This document shows positions 19,522-27,089 of a stretch of 64,000 nt of DNA, piece by piece. The DNA comes from Paraburkholderia sp. SOS3 (GTDB lineage: Bacteria > Pseudomonadota > Gammaproteobacteria > Burkholderiales > Burkholderiaceae), in NCBI RefSeq assembly GCF_001922345.1, contig NZ_CP018812.1, positions 1,054,001 through 1,118,000 on the forward strand, read 5' to 3'. Under the pieces are notes generated by a model. The model was not told the origin of the DNA. It did not search any database and was given only the letters and a program-made list of their open reading frames with translations. The first letter of the stretch is position 1. Every line of letters begins with the position of its first letter. The translations under genes were made by a program, and so were the position numbers.

Positions 19522-20859
19522 TCATTTAACCGCGGCAGGATCGACATGCTTTGCGAAAAAGATCAACACGCCCGACAGAAAGCACGGCAACGCACCGAAC
19601 CACAGCGCGGCATGCATCCAGTCGCTGCCGCTGTTCAACATCGAGGTCACGCCGATGCCGGCCAGAATCGCGCCGACCGGCCCCATCGCATGCACGATCG
19701 AGCTGCCAGTGCCGCGAATCGCGGTCGGATAGCTCTCGCCGATGAAGAACAGCGCGGCAGAGTAAGGCCCGATCAGAAAGAACAGGCCGAGGCTGTACAG
19801 CGCAACCACCACACCCTCGGTGCCCGGTCCGTACAGCATTGCCGCAAACGCCACGCCGCCGAGCATCCAGCCGAGTGCGAGCGTATTGCGGCGCCCGATC
19901 TTGTCGCCAATCCAGCCGTGGCACAGATAGCCGCAATAGCCGATCACGTTGGACAGCACCAGAATCAGCAGCGAATTTTCGAACGACACGTTGTGCACCC
20001 GCGTGAGCACCGTGGTGCCGAGCACGCTGAACACCTGGATGGCTGACCAGTTCAGCAGAATGCCGCCGCCGAGCACCAGCGTCGCGCGCAATGCGCTGCC
20101 GCGAAACGCTTCGCCGAGGCCTGCGCGGCTATGCTCTTCGTAATCGACGCGGTGCTCGCCGGCCAGCGACCGTGCTTCGCTGTGCTGGCCCGCTTCGCGC
20201 AATTCCTTGATGCGCTTGTGGAGCAGAAATTGCGGGCTTTCCTTCAGACGCCGCGTCATGAAGAAGATCACGATCGCGGGGAACGTCGCGAAGATAAAGC
20301 AGCCCTGCCAGCCGATGCGCGGCAACAGCAGCGCGGTGAGGCCTGAGGCGATCAGCGCGCCGATCGGCCAGCCGCCCTGCACGAGGCTATAGATAAAGCC
20401 CTTGTTGCGGTTCAGCTTCGGATCGTTGGCCGCGGAATAGAGTTCGTTCAGGTAAGTCGCATTGACGGTTTCTTCCGCGTACCCGAGCCCGGATAGCGAG
20501 CGGATCAGTACCAGCGGCCACTGGCCGAGCGCACCGCCGGCCACTGTCAGACCGGAACACACGGCAGCGCCCGCTACCGTCCACAACAGCCCGGCGCGGC
20601 GGCCGAGCCGGTCGAGCAATGGCCCGATCGCAAACGCGATCACCGCTGTGCCGATCGCGACGAAGGTGGCGATCTCGGCCTGCGCGGCCGCATCCCAGTT
20701 GTAGCGCTTGCCGATTTCCGGCAGCAGCGTGCCGAACAGAATGAAGTCATAGACGGCGAATACCCACGCGAAGAAGGCGACGATGGTCGCGCGCTTCACG
20801 TCGGCCGGCAGAATTTTTTCAAGCTTGAGGCCAGAGGCGGACAGCGGATTCTCTTGCAT
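19522..20859 (-). CDS. MFS transporter
   Basis: A 445-residue inner-membrane carrier with 12 predicted spans, of the sugar-porter/aromatic-acid type of the major facilitator superfamily. The loop 2-3 signature reads GPLLDRLGRRAG and the matching loop in the second half reads GWIGDKIGRRNT. It lies inside the minus-strand cluster between the deacetylase-family gene and the SDR genes and is probably the uptake system for that pathway. Substrate unknown. Confidence 0.9.
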   Translation of the reverse strand: MQENPLSASGLKLEKILPADVKRATIVAFFAWVFAVYDFILFGTLLPEIGKRYNWDAAAQAEIATFVAIGTAVIAFAIGPLLDRLGRRAGLLWTVAGAAVCSGLTVAGGALGQWPLVLIRSLSGLGYAEETVNATYLNELYSAANDPKLNRNKGFIYSLVQGGWPIGALIASGLTALLLPRIGWQGCFIFATFPAIVIFFMTRRLKESPQFLLHKRIKELREAGQHSEARSLAGEHRVDYEEHSRAGLGEAFRGSALRATLVLGGGILLNWSAIQVFSVLGTTVLTRVHNVSFENSLLILVLSNVIGYCGYLCHGWIGDKIGRRNTLALGWMLGGVAFAAMLYGPGTEGVVVALYSLGLFFLIGPYSAALFFIGESYPTAIRGTGSSIVHAMGPVGAILAGIGVTSMLNSGSDWMHAALWFGALPCFLSGVLIFFAKHVDPAAVK

Positions 20860-20938
20860 CGTTGCGCTCCTTCACGGGGCAGACGGAGGGTGACTTCAAC
20901 AGCGGCGGACCAGCTAGAGCTGAAAACCGGGCAAAGAA

Positions 20939-21820
20939 CTACGCAGCGCGCGGATGACGGCGCAGGAAGTCGTCGGCGATTTCGTCGCAGGTACAAAAGC
21001 GCACGCCTTCATGGCCGCGGAAATGCGCGATGAGGCGCTCGAGCATCATCAATACCTGTGGACGGCCTGACACATCGGGGTGAATCGTTATCGGGAACAC
21101 CGCGTAGTCGTGCTCGCGGTACACCCAGTCGAACTGGTCGCGCCACATCTGCTCGATGTCGCGCGGATTGACGAAGCCGTGGCTGTTGGGGGATTTCTTG
21201 ATGAACATCATCGGCGGCAGATCGTCGAGGTACCAGTTCGCCGGAATTTCGACGAGGCCCGTTTCCTTGCCGCGCGTGAGCGGTTTCATCCAGGTATCGG
21301 GATGCTTGCTGTAGTCGATCTTCGTCCAGGCATCACCGACGCGCACGTAGTACGGGTGGAAGTCGTTGTGCATCAGGCTGTGGTCGTACTTGATGCCGCG
21401 CGCCACCAGCAGCTCGTTGGTGACGGTGCTGAATTCCCACCACGGTGCGACGTATCCGGTCGGGCGGCGGCCCGACAGCTGTGTGACCAGTTCGATGCTG
21501 CGATCGAGCACCGCCTCTTCCTGCTCGCGCGTCATCGCGATCGGATTTTCGTGGCTGTAACCGTGAATGCCGATTTCGTGACCTGCGTCCGCGACGGCTT
21601 TCATCTGCGTGGGGAAGGTTTCGATCGAGTGGCCTGGAATGAACCACGTGGTGCGAATCTTTTCGCGCTCGAACAGCTTCAGCAGACGCATCGAGCCGAC
21701 TTCGCCGGCGAACAGGCCGCGCGAGATGTCGTCGGGCGAGTCTTCGCCTCCATATGAGCCGAGCCATCCCGCGACTGCGTCGACGTCGATGCCGAAGGCA
21801 ACCAGAATCTCTTTAGCCAT
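20939..21820 (-). CDS. Polysaccharide deacetylase (NodB)-family hydrolase, HpPgdA/PuuE-like
   Basis: A 293-residue protein with the NodB homology fold of carbohydrate esterase 4 and cyclic-imide/allantoinase-like hydrolases. Asp residues lie in [11 protein letters not shown], the metal His pair in HGYSHENP, and a further motif in APWWEF. There is no signal peptide, so it is cytoplasmic and probably not a cell-wall enzyme; the N-terminal pattern resembles H. pylori HP0310 and relatives. The ATG at 21820 has AAGGAG in front. It is the first gene of the minus-strand cluster that ends with the double GntR. The real substrate is unknown; amide or imide hydrolysis is likely. Confidence 0.85.
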   Translation of the reverse strand: MAKEILVAFGIDVDAVAGWLGSYGGEDSPDDISRGLFAGEVGSMRLLKLFEREKIRTTWFIPGHSIETFPTQMKAVADAGHEIGIHGYSHENPIAMTREQEEAVLDRSIELVTQLSGRRPTGYVAPWWEFSTVTNELLVARGIKYDHSLMHNDFHPYYVRVGDAWTKIDYSKHPDTWMKPLTRGKETGLVEIPANWYLDDLPPMMFIKKSPNSHGFVNPRDIEQMWRDQFDWVYREHDYAVFPITIHPDVSGRPQVLMMLERLIAHFRGHEGVRFCTCDEIADDFLRRHPRAA

Positions 21821-22338
21821 ACGTGTCTCTCCTTGGGTAAGACCTGTGTGGTGCTGCGTGCAACCGCGCATGCACCAACACGGCGCCGCGCGTCGCAGTG
21901 CACCTGGCGCGTATAAATGAATTTCGTTGACAACATACGTTTACACTGGACATGTCAAAAACATGCGCATATAAGGGTTTTCCTGTAGCGAACACAAAAA
22001 TGAAATGGTTCGAGACGAACGCGCCTCGCAAGCGCGCCGAAATCGGGATGCGTGGCACTGCTTTGCATCACTGAGCGATTTGGGGAATCCCGGACCGAGC
22101 GGCCGGGCCTGTTGCAGAAAGAAGCGGTGGTGCAGCGCCGACGCGGCGCTTCGTCAGGCTTGCAATCGGAATGCAGCGGGATTGCAGGGGGATTGCTTGC
22201 ACGAGTGTGCGAACCACGCGTCGTTGCACAGCACGCGACGAGCTCGCGCAACGTATCGGGCTATCGGGCAGTGCAGGCAGTGCCGGTACACCTGCAGTGA
22301 TGCGGGTAGGGCGGTCCGCCTCCGCTAGATCACGACCA
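21821..22338. other. Intergenic region, promoter side of the 21.8-14.2 kb cluster
   Basis: 518 bp with no credible gene. Close to the deacetylase start it is AT-rich and holds the perfect palindrome GACATGTC (21949-21956) and the near-palindrome GTTGACAAC (about 21926-21934). Both are possible operator halves for the cluster's GntR regulator. On the minus strand TTGACA (21958-21953) is followed after 15 bp by TATGTT, a weak promoter candidate. The part from 22020 to 22338 shows nothing recognisable. Confidence 0.4.
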
Positions 22339-23355
22339 TTACATCGCGAGGATTTCCCTCACTGCCTGATCGATAAACTTGACGTCGGTAGCATTGGCCG
22401 CGGGGCCACCGGCAAAATGCCCCCAAACCGACTCGATAGGCCGCAGCTCTGCATTGGGCATCTTCGAGACTTCATATGCGCTGTCCTCCGGCGGGAAATA
22501 CAGATCCGTGCGTCCGGGCATCACAATGGCCTTGGCCGTGATGCTGCCCAACGCCCGATCGAAATCCCCCATATATCGCGGATTCGCAGAAATATCGGCG
22601 TTCTGCCAGCTCCACATCATCGACAAGATATTGTTCGCGTCCTTCTTCAGGAAATCGCCTTCCCAGAAGTGGGTAATGAAGTCCTCGAGTGAGCCATATC
22701 CCATTGCTTCGATGTCAAGCCGGTGACGCAGAAATGCCTGCGAAAACCCCCAGCCCGCGAATACACGCGCAGCCGCTCGCATTCCACGCGTCGGCGGTGC
22801 GTCGTAAAAACCGTTCTTGAACTCCGGGTCCAGCATCAACGGCGCCTTCAGCCCCTCGATAAACACAAAGTTGTGCCGCGAGCACCGCGCCGACCCGCAA
22901 AGCGGCAGAATCCGTTGCACCATATCGGGATACATCGCGGCCCAATGGTAGACCTGCATCGCACCCATCGACCAGCCGACGACGAGCCTCAGCGACTCGA
23001 TGCCGAATTTCCCGGTCACAAGGCGGTGCTGCATCGCGACGTTGTCGTATAGCGTGACATGAGGAAAGCGGCCGCGATCATAAGGTGGCGGATTGTTGCT
23101 CGGCGAACTTGATACACCGTTGCCAAACATATTCGGCACAATAATGAAGTATTCCTTTGGATCGAGGCCCATGTGCTCGCCGATCAGCCACTCGTTTTCT
23201 GCGTGAGTGCCGCTATAAAAAGTCGGATAGACGATCGCATTGTCGCGTGCCGCGTTCAGCCGGCCATACGTCTTGTAGCCAAGCTGCATGTCAGGCAGCG
23301 TCGCGCCGGACTGTAGCGTGACGCGGCCAAGATTGAAAGTTTCGAAGTCCGTCAT
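22339..23355 (-). CDS. MetX-family alpha/beta-fold hydrolase or acyltransferase
   Basis: A 338-residue alpha/beta-hydrolase protein of the homoserine O-acetyltransferase (MetX) family. The nucleophile elbow is GWSMGAMQ, the Asp lies in PGRTDLYFP and the His in VWGHFAGG. Classical MetX proteins have GGSMGG, so this is a divergent branch that more likely hydrolyses an amide or ester in this catabolic cluster than makes methionine. The ATG at 23355 is 13 bp downstream of the ABC transporter gene on the same strand. Confidence 0.85.
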   Translation of the reverse strand: MTDFETFNLGRVTLQSGATLPDMQLGYKTYGRLNAARDNAIVYPTFYSGTHAENEWLIGEHMGLDPKEYFIIVPNMFGNGVSSSPSNNPPPYDRGRFPHVTLYDNVAMQHRLVTGKFGIESLRLVVGWSMGAMQVYHWAAMYPDMVQRILPLCGSARCSRHNFVFIEGLKAPLMLDPEFKNGFYDAPPTRGMRAAARVFAGWGFSQAFLRHRLDIEAMGYGSLEDFITHFWEGDFLKKDANNILSMMWSWQNADISANPRYMGDFDRALGSITAKAIVMPGRTDLYFPPEDSAYEVSKMPNAELRPIESVWGHFAGGPAANATDVKFIDQAVREILAM

Positions 23356-23368
23356 TTGAGCCTCATCC

Positions 23369-25072
23369 CTAGGTGGCGACGACGTTGAGGAATTTTCGCG
23401 TACGTTCGTGAGTCGGGTTGCCAATGACTTGCTGTGGCGTGCCTTGCTCGATCACTTCGCCGCCGTCCATGAAGACGACACGGTCGGCAACGTCGCGGGC
23501 AAAGCGGATTTCGTGCGTGACCACCACCATCGTCATGCCGGCATGAGCGAGCCCGCGCATCACGCCAAGCACTTCACCGACGAGCTCCGGATCGAGTGCT
23601 GAAGTAGGTTCGTCGAAGAGCATCAACTTCGGCTTGATCGCGAGTGCGCGCGCAATCGCCACGCGCTGCTGCTGTCCGCCGGATAACCGATGCGGCATGG
23701 AGTCCGCATGCGCGGCGAGTCCCACGCTCTTCAACAGATCGCGGCCGAGCGCTTCCGCCTCGGCACGCGGCACATCGTAGACCTGCCGTTGTGCTTCGAC
23801 GATATTGTCCAGCGCACTCAAATGATTGAAGAGATTGAAATGCTGGAACACCATCCCCACACGCGCTTCGGCCCGCGCCCGTGCGAGGTTGTGCACGGGC
23901 CGAACAGCGCCACTGCCGCCCGCTACTTCGCGATAGCCGACATACTGCGAATCGACCTTGATCGTGCCCCAGTCAAGCGGTTCGAGATGGTTGATGAGCT
24001 TGAGCAGCGTGCTTTTGCCGGAGCCGCTCGGGCCGAGAATCACGACCACTTCGCCATGCGCAATCGACAGGTCGACGCCGCGTAAAATCTCCCGTTTGGC
24101 ATACGATTTCCAGACGTTCCTGCACGCGACAAACGGTTCATCGGGATGTCGCGGCGTGCGGCTGTCGGCCGGCAGCAGTGTGCTAATCCATTCGTGATCG
24201 TTCGCCTCCGGCGTTTTGACGGTGCGCGACGAACCGGTTGCAGCATCGGGGGGCTTCGCGTCAGGTGTCGATGCGCGCAGTCCAAGCCATGTGAACGCGA
24301 GTTTCCGGTCGCGCTCGTGATCGAAGATGCCTTCAAGCCATACCTGAAGCAGTGAGATTGCACTCGTCAGGAACAGATAGATGACCGCCGCCGCGCCGAA
24401 CACCGTAAAGAACTTGAAGTTCTGCCCGACAATCTGTTGCGAACGAAACGTGAGCTCGTTGACGAAGATCACGGATGCGATCGACGTCAGCTTCAACATG
24501 CCGATGGTGTCGTTGGCCAGACCCGGAATGACCGCGCGCATCGATTGCGGCAGGATAATGCGGCGCAGCGTCAGCAACGGTCCCATGCCGAGTGCGGCAG
24601 CCGCGGTCGACTGCGAACGGTTCACCGACAGGATCCCGGCACGGAACAGTTCGGCGCTGAACGCCGCCTCGTTCAACGCAAAGCCGATCACTGCAGTCGT
24701 GAATTCGTCGAAGCGCAGACCGATCAGCGGCAACGCGTCGAAGATAAACACGAGTTGCAGCAGTTGCGGTGTGCCGCGCACAAACCAGATATAACCCCAG
24801 GCCGCCGAATTCAGCGCCTTGAACCGCGACAATCGCATCAGCGCGAGGCCGAGGCCGAGCACCAGCCCGATCGACATCGCTATCAACGTGATCTTCACCG
24901 CGATCCATGCGCCGCCGAGCAGAAAAGGCGAACCGACATAACCACCGAGTTCCTTGAAACCGTCGAATACCTGAATCCCGTCGAGACTGGCGGCGATGGC
25001 CGGCTGCCATGCAAGCATGGCGATCGTGCCGAGAATGCCGACGAACGTGTGTTGGATACGTAATGCCTTCAT
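23369..25072 (-). CDS. Polar amino-acid ABC transporter, permease and ATPase fused in one protein
   Basis: A 567-residue fusion. Residues about 1-250 are a HisM/GlnP-type permease with the EAA-like loop (AALGMGPLLTLRRIILPQSMR). After a linker of about 60 residues comes a HisP/GlnQ-type ATPase with Walker A GPSGSGKST, signature LSGGQQQR, Walker B LMLFDEPTSALD and the switch His in VVVTHE. Such a protein would pair two copies, giving two permeases and two ATPases. The partner binding protein is encoded just upstream. The start at 25072 was preferred; in-frame codons upstream are possible. It probably imports an amino-acid-like nitrogen compound. Confidence 0.9.
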   Translation of the reverse strand: MKALRIQHTFVGILGTIAMLAWQPAIAASLDGIQVFDGFKELGGYVGSPFLLGGAWIAVKITLIAMSIGLVLGLGLALMRLSRFKALNSAAWGYIWFVRGTPQLLQLVFIFDALPLIGLRFDEFTTAVIGFALNEAAFSAELFRAGILSVNRSQSTAAAALGMGPLLTLRRIILPQSMRAVIPGLANDTIGMLKLTSIASVIFVNELTFRSQQIVGQNFKFFTVFGAAAVIYLFLTSAISLLQVWLEGIFDHERDRKLAFTWLGLRASTPDAKPPDAATGSSRTVKTPEANDHEWISTLLPADSRTPRHPDEPFVACRNVWKSYAKREILRGVDLSIAHGEVVVILGPSGSGKSTLLKLINHLEPLDWGTIKVDSQYVGYREVAGGSGAVRPVHNLARARAEARVGMVFQHFNLFNHLSALDNIVEAQRQVYDVPRAEAEALGRDLLKSVGLAAHADSMPHRLSGGQQQRVAIARALAIKPKLMLFDEPTSALDPELVGEVLGVMRGLAHAGMTMVVVTHEIRFARDVADRVVFMDGGEVIEQGTPQQVIGNPTHERTRKFLNVVAT

Positions 25073-25131
25073 GTCCAAACCTGATCCATGACGCCGGCCG
25101 GAGAACGACGTCGTGTGCCGCGTGGGCAACG

Positions 25132-25989
25132 TTATTGAGTAAGCAGCGTGGTCGGCATCTCCAGCGACGGATCGACGCCGTACTTCTGGAAAGTCTTTTT
25201 CTGCGTCTGATTCGCCTGCATGATCTTGAGTCCATCGGATACGGCAGCGATCATGTCGGCATTGCCTTTCTTCACGCCCACGCCGATCTTCATGCCGCTC
25301 GTCACCATGAAGCCGCGCATGTAGAGCTGAGGATTCTGTTTTGCCAGACCGTCGACGAGCGCCAGGTCGTACATCATGACGTCGGCTCGATGGCTTGCGA
25401 CGAGGCGCGCGCCCGACGCGATATCGGCCGACGTCATGATCGTCACGTCAGGTTTGTTTTCGGCCTTGCATTTGGCGGCTTGCGCTTGTGCCATCGTCAG
25501 CTCGACTGTGCCGATGCCGGCTGTGACCGTGAGGCCGCACAGTTTGGAGATGTCATCGATCTTCTTGGGATTGCCCGCTGCCACCAGGCCGCCCGTGCCG
25601 GCCTGCATATACGTGACGAAGCTCGTCTCCTTCGCGCGTTCCGGTGTGTAGTACAGCAAGTCCCACATCACGTCGATCTGTCCAGCTCGAAGCGCAGGCA
25701 GCAAACCCGGCCAGCCGGCAGTGAAGAATTCCGTCTTCACGCCGGCGCAGTCGAACACGGCTCGGGCCATGTCCGCATCGGCGCCGATGATTTTGTTGAA
25801 GTCCTTGCTGTCACGAAATGCATACGGCGGCGACTCCGGGTCCACGCCGATCTTGATGGTCTTGCCCGCAAGCGACGGATATTTCTGAGCCACCTTGGAC
25901 GGTTCGCACGATTGCGCGAATGCGCCTTGAGCGAGGAGGAGGCCGGTGAGCGCACATAACAGCAGCTTGAAAATCTTTGGCATGAACAT
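25132..25989 (-). CDS. Family 3 amino-acid ABC transporter substrate-binding protein
   Basis: A 285-residue periplasmic binding protein. Signal peptide MFMPKIFKLLLCALTGLLLA..AFAQ, then the family 3 pattern KIGVDPESPPYAF and a DVMWDLLYYTPERA segment that lines the binding cleft in relatives. Cys residues (SCEPS, FDCAG, LCGL, KCKA) could form disulfides. The ATG at 25989 has GGAA seven bases upstream. It supplies the fused permease-ATPase gene 59 bp downstream. The ligand is unknown. Confidence 0.92.
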   Translation of the reverse strand: MFMPKIFKLLLCALTGLLLAQGAFAQSCEPSKVAQKYPSLAGKTIKIGVDPESPPYAFRDSKDFNKIIGADADMARAVFDCAGVKTEFFTAGWPGLLPALRAGQIDVMWDLLYYTPERAKETSFVTYMQAGTGGLVAAGNPKKIDDISKLCGLTVTAGIGTVELTMAQAQAAKCKAENKPDVTIMTSADIASGARLVASHRADVMMYDLALVDGLAKQNPQLYMRGFMVTSGMKIGVGVKKGNADMIAAVSDGLKIMQANQTQKKTFQKYGVDPSLEMPTTLLTQ

Positions 25990-26059
25990 GGCGATTCCTT
26001 TCGAGGCTGAATGAATTGAACGAGGAAGAGGCGGTAGCACGAAGCGGAGACGCAGCGGT

Positions 26060-26962
26060 CTAGCGGCCAAGAAAGTCCATATGGCTTGCAATCGAACCGG
26101 GCGTGGTGATGCAGATCCGGCCTTCGTTGCGCGCACGGGCAATATGCTCGAGCGCCCTGCGCAAGTGACACAGGCGATGCGGTTGCCCCATCAGGTAGGC
26201 ATGCAAGGCAATGCCCATCACGAGAGGTTGGCGGGCGGATTGCCGCAGCATTTCCTCGAAGTGGTCGATGACCAGATCGGCGAACGACTTTGCGTCCATT
26301 TGACGCGCGAGAATCATGGGGATGTCGTTGACCTCCTCCGGATACGGAATGGCCCACAGCGGCTGACCGTTGCGCGTGAGCAAGCGCGTGGGCTGATCGT
26401 CATGGCACCAGTTGAGCGTGTACTGGTAGCCGGCTTCAGCCACGAGATCGCTCGTGACATGACTCTCCGAGAGCCACGGTGACAACCAGCCAGCCGGCTG
26501 CTGTGCACTCTCGGTTGCGATCCGCTGGCGGCATGCCACGATTAGTGCGCGTTCGTCGTCTTCGGACAACGTACCTTGCCGTTCCGAGTTCGTATGGCCA
26601 TGCGCGACCAGTTCATCGCCGCGCTGAGCGAACGCGGCGACGAGTTCAGGGCAGTGATCGTAGAGCGCCGTATTGATGATGGCCGCGGCTGGTAGCGCCA
26701 GTTCATCGAAGAGATCAAGACAGCGCCATGCGCCGACACGCAGCGCGTACTCACGCCACGCGTGATTGAGCACGTCGGGTTCGGGCATCACCGGACCGAT
26801 CGTCGGGCCCAGTCCCTCGCCAAACGAAAAGTGCTCGATGTTGAAGCCGATATAGACCGCTAGCCGGGATCCGTCAGGCCAGCGATAGACCGGGCGGTCG
26901 TTGATCGGCGAATATCGAAAGCGCCCGTGGCCGGGTACCGCGCGGTGTGCGGGAGAGTCCAT
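26060..26962 (-). CDS. Polysaccharide deacetylase-family hydrolase (PuuE-like)
   Basis: A 300-residue cytoplasmic protein of the PuuE (metal-independent allantoinase)/cyclic-imide branch of the NodB superfamily. Telling features are the N-terminal RYSPINDRPVYRWPDGSRLAVYIGFNIEHF, HGHTNSERQ in place of the HxxxH metal pair, and the segment GWLSPWLSES. Loss of the second metal His matches the PuuE type, which works without the usual metal pair. It likely cleaves a cyclic or linear amide of the compound imported by the neighbouring ABC system. It is paralogous to, but distant from, the protein at 20939-21820. Confidence 0.85.
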   Translation of the reverse strand: MDSPAHRAVPGHGRFRYSPINDRPVYRWPDGSRLAVYIGFNIEHFSFGEGLGPTIGPVMPEPDVLNHAWREYALRVGAWRCLDLFDELALPAAAIINTALYDHCPELVAAFAQRGDELVAHGHTNSERQGTLSEDDERALIVACRQRIATESAQQPAGWLSPWLSESHVTSDLVAEAGYQYTLNWCHDDQPTRLLTRNGQPLWAIPYPEEVNDIPMILARQMDAKSFADLVIDHFEEMLRQSARQPLVMGIALHAYLMGQPHRLCHLRRALEHIARARNEGRICITTPGSIASHMDFLGR

Positions 26963-27089
26963 GGTCCAGTCAAGTCCTGTCGAACGGCGCGTGCGCCTGT
27001 GTTCAAGTCAGAACCATGGTAAGGAAATCAAAATAGCGGCATCGGACTTGCAGCGAACAAACTCTTGTCCGCATGCGCATTGAATCTGG

